Positions 1-5,003 of a DNA stretch of 5,003 nt are shown here, one piece after another. This DNA is from DASQPE01 sp041488455 (GTDB taxonomy: Bacteria > Gemmatimonadota > Gemmatimonadetes > Gemmatimonadales > GWC2-71-9). The position numbers and the translations under genes are program-made. Position 1 is the stretch's first letter, and each line of letters starts with the position of its first letter. The stretch lies in the NCBI GenBank assembly GCA_041488455.1, contig JBGPPG010000181.1:1-5003 (forward strand), read 5' to 3'. A model generated the notes under the pieces. It worked only from the letters and a program-made list of their open reading frames with translations. It did no database searches and was not told where the DNA came from.

Positions 1-535
1 CGATCGAGATCTTCACCTCTTCGCCGACCAGGATCCCACCCGCCTCCAGCGTTTGATTCCAGTTCAGGCCGAAGTCCTTCCGGTTGAGCTTGCCCGTCGC
101 GCTAGCGCCGCGGCGCAGCTTGCCGTACGGGTCTTTGGTCTCCACGCCGTCGCTCTCCACGCTCAGCCTGATCTCGCGCGTCACCCCGTGCAGCGTGAGC
201 TGACCTGTGAGCTCGTAGGTCTCCGGGCCCGTCCGCACGATCTTCGTCGACTTGAAATCGATGGCGGGGAATCGTTCCACATCGAAAAAGTCCGGGCTGC
301 GCAGGTGCGTGTCGCGCTGAGGCTCGCGGGTGTTGATCGAGGTCGCGTCGATGCTGGCCTGGACCGACCAGCGAGTGACGTCGGCGGGATCGAGCTTGAC
401 TGAGCCCGTCAGCTTGCCGAACTCGCCGCGGACGGTCGAGACCATCATATGCCGAACAGAGAAGTGGGCTGCGCTGTGGGCGGGATCGATGTCCCAGGTG
501 CTGACCCGCGAGGGGGCCGTGGTGGACGTCGCCAT
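1..535 (-). CDS. YceI family protein (3' end cut by window edge)
   Basis: YceI proteins are small lipocalin-like beta barrels that bind a polyisoprenoid or other long lipid; their physiological role is poorly defined. Reading leftward from the ATG at 535 gives 178 residues with no stop before the window edge. Family landmarks are the N-terminal WDIDPAHSAAHFSVRHMM (residues 14-31), INTREPQRDTHLRSPDFF (67-84), the LTLHGVTREI strand (113-122), LNRKDFGLNWN (150-160) and the C-terminal LVGEEVKISI (169-178). The usual length is about 170-190 residues, so only a few are missing. The start is fixed by a strong ribosome binding site eight bases upstream and by the family's N-terminus. There is no signal peptide, so this is a cytoplasmic-type YceI, unlike the periplasmic E. 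coli form. It is divergent from the DinB-like gene. Family assignment is very secure; the ligand is unknown. Confidence 0.95.
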   Translation of the reverse strand, partial: MATSTTAPSRVSTWDIDPAHSAAHFSVRHMMVSTVRGEFGKLTGSVKLDPADVTRWSVQASIDATSINTREPQRDTHLRSPDFFDVERFPAIDFKSTKIVRTGPETYELTGQLTLHGVTREIRLSVESDGVETKDPYGKLRRGASATGKLNRKDFGLNWNQTLEAGGILVGEEVKISI

Positions 536-543
536 GCGTGCTG

Positions 544-550
544 CTCCTTT
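544..550 (-). promoter_or_regulatory. Ribosome binding site of the YceI gene
   Basis: Read on the minus strand this is AAAGGAG, followed by eight bases and then the ATG at 535. It is the best Shine-Dalgarno match among the start sites in the window. It decides the YceI start, and it contrasts with the DinB-like and OCD-family starts, which have none. I could not find a convincing -35/-10 pair for this gene in the region up to 620. Confidence 0.75.
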
Positions 551-662
551 GATTTGTCGAGTTCCCGATCGCGTCGCGGTTGCTCTGGACGCACGGACAC
601 GCTAACAGCTCAAGGGGGGGAAGTGTTCCGCATGCCCGGCCGGGCGCGCGATCTGCGGCCCG

Positions 663-676
663 GCAACGTATGTTGC
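663..676. repeat. 14-bp imperfect dyad abutting the DinB-like start (possible operator)
   Basis: The sequence GCAAC-GTAT-GTTGC has perfect 5-bp arms around a 4-base centre and ends three bases before the ATG at 680. It contains TATGTT at 669-674, a TANNNT-type -10 hexamer five bases before the start codon. The dyad could therefore be an operator over a leaderless promoter, or a small stem-loop in a leader. The rest of the 536-679 intergenic region holds a perfect 12-bp GC palindrome (634-645, GCCCGGCCGGGC) of doubtful meaning in such GC-rich DNA. The dyad itself is visible; its function is inferred. Confidence 0.35.
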
Positions 677-679
677 GGT

Positions 680-1168
680 ATGGCAGCGACCCCCGACCCT
701 CTTCGAACACACCTGCTGGAGCTGCTTCGCGGCGGCCACGCGCACCTCACGTTCGACGACGCCGTGCGCGACCTGCCCTCCGATCTGCGGGGCAAGGCGC
801 CGCGCGGGTCGGCGTACAGCGCGTGGCAGCTCGTCGAGCACATGCGCATCGCGCAGGACGACATTTTGCGATTCAGTCGCAATCAGGACGGGACATACGA
901 GCCGCTGGAGTGGCCGGACGGTTACTGGCCGAAGGCCAGAAGCCCCAAGGACGACGCGGAGTGGGAGGCCTCGCTCACGGCGTTCCGGGCCGACCAGAAG
1001 GCGATGGAAGCGCTTGTGGCCGACCCGGCGCAGGACCTCGTTGCTCCCTTCCCCTGGGGCGACGGCCAGACGCTGCTTCGTGAGGCGTTGCTCGTCGCCG
1101 ACCACACGGCCTACCACCTCGGCCAGCTGGTTCTCCTGCGACGGATACTGGGCGCCTGGCGCGCGTGA
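680..1168 (+). CDS. DinB/YfiT-fold family protein
   Basis: This encodes a 162-residue four-helix-bundle protein of the DinB-like superfamily, a group of metal-binding proteins that includes thiol-dependent S-transferases and many members of unknown function. The three expected metal ligands are present: His54 in AWQLVEHMRIAQ (helix 2) and the HxxxH pair His142/His146 in DHTAYHLGQL (C-terminal helix). The N-terminus (PLRTHLLELLRGGHAHLTFDDA) and the EWPDGYWP segment (77-84) look like a common DinB_2-type subgroup. There is no signal peptide or membrane segment, so it should be cytosolic. I chose ATG 680 because homologues begin about there. An in-frame ATG at 632, behind a G-rich stretch at 612-620, would add 16 residues that do not look like the family. 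ATG 680 lacks a ribosome binding site and may be leaderless. The gene converges on the OCD-family gene across 25 bp with no visible terminator. The substrate cannot be told from sequence. Confidence 0.9.
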   Translation: MAATPDPLRTHLLELLRGGHAHLTFDDAVRDLPSDLRGKAPRGSAYSAWQLVEHMRIAQDDILRFSRNQDGTYEPLEWPDGYWPKARSPKDDAEWEASLTAFRADQKAMEALVADPAQDLVAPFPWGDGQTLLREALLVADHTAYHLGQLVLLRRILGAWRA

Positions 1169-1193
1169 TCGATTGTCGTCCGCAGCACCCCTG

Positions 1194-2189
1194 CTAACGC
1201 GTCCAGCGCTCTCCAGCATCCCGTGCCTGCGCGCGCTCCAGCACCAGCGCGGCGGCCGCTACATCCTGCACTCCGACGCCGGTCAGATCGCAGACGATCC
1301 GTTCGTCCGGTGAAGCCCGGCCAGGGGCCAGCCCCCCGGTGATGCGGCCCAGCTCCGTCACCTCCGATTCACCGATCACCCCCGCGTCCAGCGCGTGGTG
1401 GATCTCGCCGATGCGCCGGCATTGCGCCAGACTGTCCGCCACGATTCGGTCCGCGGATGCGAGCACACCGACGTCGAGCTCCTGCTTGTCCGCGCCATCC
1501 GACCCGACCGCCACAATCAGGGTTCCCGGTCCGAGCCACTCGGCCCGCAGGAGCGGTTTGCGGCTCGCGGTCACGGTGTAGACCACCTCCGCCCCGGTGA
1601 CGGCGGCCTCCGGCGTATCGGCCACGCTCGCCCGCACGCCGTGAGGCAGCACACTCGCGAGATCCCGAATCACCGCTTCCGCCGCGTCCCGCCGGCGTCC
1701 CCAGATCCGCAGCGACTCGAACACCCGCACTTCCGCCAGCATCCGGACCTGGAGCCGTGCCTGTGTCCCGGTACCGATCACCGCGACGCCGCCGAGCTTC
1801 GCGCGCGCGAGGTGCCGCGCCGCCACGGCCCCTGCCGCGGCGGTCCGGAGATCGGTGAGATAGCCGTTGTCGAAAAGAACCGCGGCCGGGACGCCGGTCG
1901 CCGCGTCGAAGACGACCACCATGCCGTCGTTGGCGGGGAGCCCCAGCGTCGTATTGCCGGGAAAACCGGAGGCGATCTTCACCGCCCAGCAGTTTCCGCC
2001 GTGAAGATAGCCGGCCTTCACATGGATCTCCCCGCGAGCCTCCGACACGTCGAGATGGATCACGCCCGGCAGCTCGGCCCGTCCGGCGGCATAGCTCGTG
2101 AACGCCCGCTCGATGGCGGAGATGCAGGACGCCGGATCGACGAGCGCGCGGATCTCGGCTTCTCGAAGAAGAAGCACCGGGGTCGGCAT
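1194..2189 (-). CDS. Ornithine cyclodeaminase / mu-crystallin family NAD(P)-dependent enzyme
   Basis: The 331-residue product has the usual family length. Members include ornithine cyclodeaminase, archaeal-type alanine dehydrogenase, ketimine and iminosuccinate reductases, and EutC; all pass through a cyclic or linear imine with NAD(P)(H). Visible landmarks are HVKAGY with Lys58, the carboxylate-binding arginine Arg115 in GYLTDLRTAAAGAVAA (109-124), the Rossmann turn VIGTGTQA (137-144), the catalytic-type aspartate Asp231 in VGSDGADKQELD, and the C-terminal DLTGVGVQDVAAA (301-313). From memory, the GYLTDLRTAAAGAVAA block resembles the EutC/BhcD side of the family more than true ornithine cyclodeaminases, so an imine reductase or amino-acid dehydrogenase is as likely as cyclodeaminase activity. 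The ATG at 2189 fits the family N-terminus (MPTPVLLLREAEI). It has no Shine-Dalgarno but a TATGAT six bases upstream. It is divergent from the aminotransferase-dehydratase pair and convergent with the DinB-like gene. The family is secure; the substrate is not. Confidence 0.93.
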   Translation of the reverse strand: MPTPVLLLREAEIRALVDPASCISAIERAFTSYAAGRAELPGVIHLDVSEARGEIHVKAGYLHGGNCWAVKIASGFPGNTTLGLPANDGMVVVFDAATGVPAAVLFDNGYLTDLRTAAAGAVAARHLARAKLGGVAVIGTGTQARLQVRMLAEVRVFESLRIWGRRRDAAEAVIRDLASVLPHGVRASVADTPEAAVTGAEVVYTVTASRKPLLRAEWLGPGTLIVAVGSDGADKQELDVGVLASADRIVADSLAQCRRIGEIHHALDAGVIGESEVTELGRITGGLAPGRASPDERIVCDLTGVGVQDVAAAALVLERAQARDAGERWTR

Positions 2190-2201
2190 GCGCCAATCAT
2201 A
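2190..2201 (-). promoter_or_regulatory. -10 element and leaderless start of the OCD-family gene
   Basis: On the minus strand TATGAT (2201 down to 2196) is followed by six bases and then the ATG at 2189. This is the spacing expected if transcription starts at or next to the A of the start codon. There is no purine-rich ribosome binding site in the interval, which supports a leaderless mRNA. The -35 region around 2219-2224 is weak (GTGGCG on the minus strand). Confidence 0.5.
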
Positions 2202-2253
2202 CCGCGGCCGGTCTCCGCCGCCACCCTTTACACTCCCGGCCGCCAGCGGTATG
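2196..2253. repeat. Inverted repeat carrying both divergent -10 elements
   Basis: The minus-strand sequence from 2211 to 2198 reads CCGGCCGCGGTATG. The plus-strand sequence from 2236 to 2253 reads the same 14 bases with four extra inserted (CCGGCC, GCCA, GCGGTATG). The arms therefore point away from each other, and each runs into the -10 element of its own gene: TATGAT for the OCD-family gene and TATGTG for the aminotransferase. The 24-base spacer (2212-2235) contains the aminotransferase -35. The arrangement suits a shared operator for two divergent promoters, but the GC-rich half could arise by chance. The AT-containing GGTATG part makes the match more notable. Confidence 0.45.
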
Positions 2254-2255
2254 TG
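2227..2255 (+). promoter_or_regulatory. Candidate promoter of the aminotransferase-dehydratase operon
   Basis: TTTACA (2227-2232, five of six matches to TTGACA) is separated by 17 bases from TATGTG (2250-2255, matching the first three bases of TATAAT). This would give a leader of roughly 25 bases before the ATG at 2286. TTTACA lies in the only AT-rich patch of this intergenic stretch. The -10 is weak, so I treat this as a candidate only. Confidence 0.4.
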
Positions 2256-2276
2256 TAGGCCACCCGCGCCCCTTCC

Positions 2277-2280
2277 GAGG
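2277..2280 (+). promoter_or_regulatory. Short ribosome binding site of the aminotransferase
   Basis: GAGG lies five bases before the ATG at 2286. The match is short and the spacing close, but it supports this start over any internal methionine. It also shows that this arm is translated from a normal leader, unlike the OCD-family arm. Confidence 0.45.
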
Positions 2281-2285
2281 CCGCC

Positions 2286-3461
2286 ATGCGCATCGACCGC
2301 TTTCAGATTGAACGGACCCAGTGTCTCTACGAGAACGAAGTCGAGTACAACCTCTCGGAGAGCGGTGTGCAACCGCTCACGCCGCGCGAGTTGCTCGACG
2401 GCGGCGAGCTGGACCCCGGCGGTTTTCTCGATCTCGCGCTCAAGTATCCCGAATCGAACGGGTCGGCCCTCTTGCGCGAGCGCATCGCCCTGTTCTACCC
2501 GGGTGCCGCGCCCGACAACGTGCTGGTGACCAACGGCGGGTCGGAAGCGAACTACACCACGCTCTGGGGCCTGCTCGACAAGGGCGGGAGGGCCGCGGTG
2601 ATGATCCCGAACTACATGCAGGCGTGGGGGCTTGCCCGGGCTTACGCAGACCGCGCGGACCCCTACCGGCTGGTGGAGCGGCGTGAAGGAGGCGCGCGCC
2701 GCTGGGCGCTCGACAGCGAGAGTCTGGATGCGGCGGTGACCCGGCGCACGAAGGTCATCGTCGTCACCAACCCGAACAACCCGACCGGTGGTGTGCTCTC
2801 CGAGGCGGAGATGGACACGATCGTCCGTACGGCGCGCCGGGTGGGCGCGTGGATCGTGTCCGACGAGGTCTACCGTGGCGCCGAGATAGCGAGCGACGTG
2901 ACCTCGCCGACCTTCTGGGGCCGCTACGGCAAGGTGATTGTGACGGCCGGCCTGTCGAAGGCGTTCGGCATGCCCGGGCTCCGGACCGGCTGGATCGTCG
3001 GGCCGGTACCGAAGGTCCGCGAGCTCTGGGCGTACCAGGACTACACGACACTCACCCCGACTATGCTCTCCGACCGCCTGGCTCGGCTCGCGATGGCGCC
3101 CGAGCGCCGTGAGCGGATCCTCGCCCGTACCCGGGCGATCATCCGCCGCAACCTGCCGCAGGTGGAGGCGTGGATCCGCGGACGCGGCGATCTCTTCGAC
3201 TATATCCCGCCGGTTGCGGGGGCGATCGCGCTGGTTCGCTACCGCCTGCCGATCGGATCGGTGGCGCTCTTCGACCGACTCCGACTGGAGAAGTCCGTGC
3301 TCATCACTCCGGGCGCGCACTTCGGGATCGGCAAGTACATCCGGATCGGTTACGGGTACGACGTCAGCCGCACGCTCGCAGGGCTCGCACGGGTGGACGA
3401 GCTGCTCGCCGAGCTGGCGCCCGGGGCGAAGCGGCGGAAGCGAACGGCTACGGCCGCGTGA
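2286..3461 (+). CDS. Class I/II PLP-dependent aminotransferase (fold type I)
   Basis: The 391-residue product has standard fold type I landmarks in order: the phosphate-cup segment TNGGSEANY (82-90), NPNNPTGG (162-169) with PLP-contacting Asn165, SDEVYRG (192-198) with Asp193 and Tyr196, the Schiff-base lysine Lys225 in AGLSKAFGMPG, Arg233 in GLRTGW, and the carboxylate-binding Arg353 in YIRIGYGYD. It should transfer an amino group between an amino acid and a 2-oxo acid, or carry out related PLP chemistry, in the cytosol. The N-terminal segment MRIDRFQIERTQCLYENEVEYNLSESGV differs from ordinary aspartate aminotransferases. From memory, it resembles a subgroup often annotated as capreomycidine-synthase-like (VioD). 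The C-terminus ends in a basic tail (AKRRKRTATAA). The gene is followed at once by the dehydratase-like gene, implying one operon. Class I/II assignment is secure; the substrate is unknown. Confidence 0.93.
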   Translation: MRIDRFQIERTQCLYENEVEYNLSESGVQPLTPRELLDGGELDPGGFLDLALKYPESNGSALLRERIALFYPGAAPDNVLVTNGGSEANYTTLWGLLDKGGRAAVMIPNYMQAWGLARAYADRADPYRLVERREGGARRWALDSESLDAAVTRRTKVIVVTNPNNPTGGVLSEAEMDTIVRTARRVGAWIVSDEVYRGAEIASDVTSPTFWGRYGKVIVTAGLSKAFGMPGLRTGWIVGPVPKVRELWAYQDYTTLTPTMLSDRLARLAMAPERRERILARTRAIIRRNLPQVEAWIRGRGDLFDYIPPVAGAIALVRYRLPIGSVALFDRLRLEKSVLITPGAHFGIGKYIRIGYGYDVSRTLAGLARVDELLAELAPGAKRRKRTATAA

Positions 3462-3469
3462 CCCTCACG

Positions 3470-4444
3470 ATGACATTCTCCGCGGCGGACGCCGCCCGCG
3501 AGGTCGCCCTCGCGGAGCCGCGCATCCGCCCCTACATCCGGGAGACGCCGCTCGAGCCGTCGCCGTTCCTGAGCCGGGAGACCGGCGCCGACGTGTACCT
3601 CAAGCTCGAGTGCGTTCAGGTCACCGGGTCGTTCAAGGCCCGGGGCGCGTTCAGCAAGCTGCTCTCCCTGAGCGGGGCGGAGCGCGCGCGCGGCATCGTG
3701 GCCGCATCGACCGGCAATCACGGCCTCGCCTCGGCCCACGCGCTGGCGCTGCTCGGCATCGCGGGCGAGATCTTCCTCCCAAGCAGCGTCTCCCCGGCCA
3801 AGCTCGACGGGCTCCGCGCCCGGGGCGCGCGTGTCCGGCTGGTGGAAGGGGACCCGGGCGCGGTGGAAACGGTGGCCCGGCGGGACGCGGAGCAGACCGG
3901 GCGGGTCTATGTCTCGCCGTACAACGATGCGCAGGTGATCGGCGGCCAGGGGACCGTCGCGCTCGAGCTGCTCCGACAGCTGGAGAGCCTGGACGTGTTG
4001 CTCGTCCCTGTGGGCGGCGGGGGACTGATCAGCGGGATCGCGGCCCATCTGAAGGAAAGGGCACCGCACGTGCGCGTCGTCGGCTGCCAGCCGACCGCAT
4101 GCCCGATCATGGTCGAAAGCGTCAAGGCCGGCCGGGTGGTGGAGCTGCCGAGCGCACCGTCGCTGTCCGATGCGACGGTCGGGCTGGTCGAGGCGGACGC
4201 GATCACGCTGCCGGTCTGCCGCGCATGCGTGGACGAGTGGATGGTCGTGGACGAGCCTGCGATCCGCGCCGCGCTCCGGCTCGTGCTCGAGCGCCAATCC
4301 CTGCTCATCGAGGGCGCCGGAGCGCTGGCGGTGGCCGGCCTGCTCGCGGCGGGGCGGCGCTGGCAGGGGGCCCGGGTTGCGCTGGTGCTGAGCGGGTCGC
4401 ACATCGCGCTTCCCACGCTCGCGGCGCTGCTGCGGGACGCGTGA
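3470..4444 (+). CDS. Threonine/serine dehydratase-like PLP enzyme (fold type II)
   Basis: The 324-residue product belongs to the tryptophan-synthase-beta/threonine-dehydratase family, which eliminates water from beta-hydroxy amino acids via an enamine/imine. Landmarks are the PLP lysine Lys56 in GSFKARGAF (53-61), ASTGNHGLA (79-87), GQGTVALE (159-166), the phosphate-binding VGGGGLISGIA (181-191), EGAGALAVAG (281-290) and LVLSGSHIA (305-313), where the usual SGGN is SGSH. It lacks the C-terminal ACT-like domain of biosynthetic IlvA, so feedback by isoleucine is unlikely. The STGNHG form recalls EutB-type dehydratases more than IlvA or TdcB; that is from memory. I chose ATG 3470, eight bases after the aminotransferase stop. 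GTG 3458 is the alternative: it overlaps that stop in GTGA and adds four residues. Neither start has a well-placed ribosome binding site, so translation is probably coupled. Serine racemase or beta-hydroxyaspartate dehydratase activity is also possible. Confidence 0.92.
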   Translation: MTFSAADAAREVALAEPRIRPYIRETPLEPSPFLSRETGADVYLKLECVQVTGSFKARGAFSKLLSLSGAERARGIVAASTGNHGLASAHALALLGIAGEIFLPSSVSPAKLDGLRARGARVRLVEGDPGAVETVARRDAEQTGRVYVSPYNDAQVIGGQGTVALELLRQLESLDVLLVPVGGGGLISGIAAHLKERAPHVRVVGCQPTACPIMVESVKAGRVVELPSAPSLSDATVGLVEADAITLPVCRACVDEWMVVDEPAIRAALRLVLERQSLLIEGAGALAVAGLLAAGRRWQGARVALVLSGSHIALPTLAALLRDA

Positions 4445-4448
4445 GCGC

Positions 4449-5003
4449 TCAGACCTCCAGCCGATCCCCCGGGCGCGCCACCAGCTCGTAGAGCACCGGC
4501 ATCAGGAACACGCTGATCAGGAGGCGCGAGAACATTCCGCCTACGATGACCATCGCGAACGGCCGCTGCGAGTCGGAGCCGACGCCGGTGGAGAGCGCGG
4601 CCGGCAACAGGCCGAGTGCCGCCACCAGCGCGGTCATCATGATCGGCCGGAGACGGAGCAGCGCCGCCTCCCGCGTGGCCTGCTTGATGTCCGCCCCATC
4701 CCGCCGGAGCTCGTTCACGTAGGAGATGTAGACCACCGCCGTCTGCACCGAGACGCCGAAGAGCGCCAGAAACCCGATGCCGGACGACACCGAGAACGGC
4801 GTGCCGGTGAGTGCCAGCGCGAGGATCCCCCCGACCGGAGCCGAGAGTAGCACGCCCACGACCGTGATGATCGGGAACTTGAAGTTGCTGTAGAGCGCAA
4901 ACAGGATGAGGAAGATGAGGAACAGCGTGAGCGGCAGCACCACCTGGAGCTGGCTCCGCGACGCGGTGTATTCCCGGTATTCCCCGCCCCACGCGACCCG
5001 ATA
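4449..5003 (-). CDS. RND efflux transporter permease, C-terminal part (5' end outside window)
   Basis: The frame is open from the window edge to the TGA at 4449-4451, giving the last 184 residues of a protein that is normally about 1,000-1,050 residues long. RND permeases sit in the inner membrane and drive proton-coupled export through a periplasmic adaptor and an outer-membrane channel. The fragment holds the end of the second porter loop (WGGEYREYTASRSQL, 5-19) and five hydrophobic segments corresponding to TM8-TM12: about 21-40, 44-66, 73-95, 119-139 and 149-176. Diagnostic motifs are GFLALFGVSVQTAVVYISYV (77-96), LRLRPIMMTALVAALGLLP (116-134), GSDSQRPFAMVIVGG (142-156) and the terminal MPVLYELV. 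These look closer to the heavy-metal/CzcA-CusA branch than to AcrB, with moderate confidence. An arginine at fragment position 160 falls within TM12. It converges on the dehydratase gene with only 4 bp between stops. Confidence 0.93.
   Translation of the reverse strand, partial: YRVAWGGEYREYTASRSQLQVVLPLTLFLIFLILFALYSNFKFPIITVVGVLLSAPVGGILALALTGTPFSVSSGIGFLALFGVSVQTAVVYISYVNELRRDGADIKQATREAALLRLRPIMMTALVAALGLLPAALSTGVGSDSQRPFAMVIVGGMFSRLLISVFLMPVLYELVARPGDRLEV

Noticed and set aside
634..645. Perfect 12-bp palindrome GCCCGGCCGGGC as a regulatory site
   Set aside because: Pure G/C palindromes of this size are common by chance in DNA of this composition, and it has no clear position relative to a promoter.
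449..679. Extension of the DinB-like frame upstream to 449
   Set aside because: It would overlap the YceI gene on the opposite strand and adds residues unlike the family. The in-frame ATG at 632 remains a weak alternative but also adds non-family residues.
1169..1193. Possible bidirectional terminator between the DinB-like and OCD-family genes
   Set aside because: The 25-base gap has no inverted repeat long enough for a stem and no T-tract on either strand.
2190..3320. Open minus-strand frame extending the OCD-family gene upstream by about 375 codons, opposite the aminotransferase
   Set aside because: The extra segment has the arginine/histidine/proline-rich composition typical of antisense frames in GC-rich genes and no family-like motif. 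The plus strand encodes a complete aminotransferase with every expected motif, and the OCD family begins at the ATG at 2189.
3350..4402. Minus-strand open frame of 350 codons opposite the dehydratase-like gene
   Set aside because: Low-complexity, arginine-, alanine- and histidine-rich product with no recognisable domain; it is a shadow of a well-supported plus-strand gene.
3109..4491. Plus-strand open frame of 460 codons across the aminotransferase-dehydratase junction
   Set aside because: It is a +1-type shadow frame of two confident genes; the product is arginine/glycine-rich and has no motif.
3907..4992. Minus-strand open frame of 361 codons spanning the RND fragment and part of the dehydratase
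   Set aside because: It is out of frame with the clear RND membrane protein and reads as glycine/arginine/serine-rich noise.

Overview
This is a compact, high-GC bacterial window with six protein-coding genes, the first and last cut by the window edges. I found no rRNA, tRNA, CRISPR array, insertion sequence or phage gene. The even GC-rich codon use and the gene mix (YceI, DinB-like, ornithine-cyclodeaminase-like, PLP enzymes, RND pump) fit a free-living soil or environmental Gram-negative. RND pumps of this size imply an outer membrane. Gemmatimonadota or a similar phylum is a guess from the look of the proteins; nothing here is a lineage marker.

Layout. (1) 1-535, minus: a YceI-family lipid-binding-like protein lacking only its last few residues. 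(2) 536-679: a divergent intergenic region with a clear YceI ribosome binding site and a dyad next to the DinB start. (3) 680-1168, plus: a DinB/YfiT-fold protein with its three metal-site histidines. (4) 1194-2189, minus: an ornithine cyclodeaminase/mu-crystallin family NAD(P)-dependent enzyme, apparently leaderless. (5) 2190-2285: a 96-bp divergent promoter region whose two -10 elements lie in mirror-image copies of one sequence. (6) 2286-3461, plus: a fold-type I class I/II aminotransferase. (7) 3470-4444, plus: a fold-type II threonine/serine-dehydratase-like enzyme, coupled to the aminotransferase. (8) 4449-5003, minus: the C-terminal membrane half of an RND efflux permease, convergent with the dehydratase across a 4-bp gap.

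The most interesting part is the block 1194-4444. An imine-handling oxidoreductase (OCD family) is divergently transcribed from an aminotransferase-dehydratase pair. The same enzyme classes occur together in known pathways where a beta-hydroxy amino acid is dehydrated to an enamine/imine and then reduced (the beta-hydroxyaspartate cycle BhcB/BhcD; the EutB/EutC pair of ectoine utilisation), and in the diaminopropionate/capreomycidine branch of viomycin-type biosynthesis. The exact set here matches none of these completely. A small amino-acid conversion module of unknown substrate is the best reading. The mirrored promoters suggest the two arms are switched together. The other genes look like ordinary housekeeping or stress genes with no evident link to the module.
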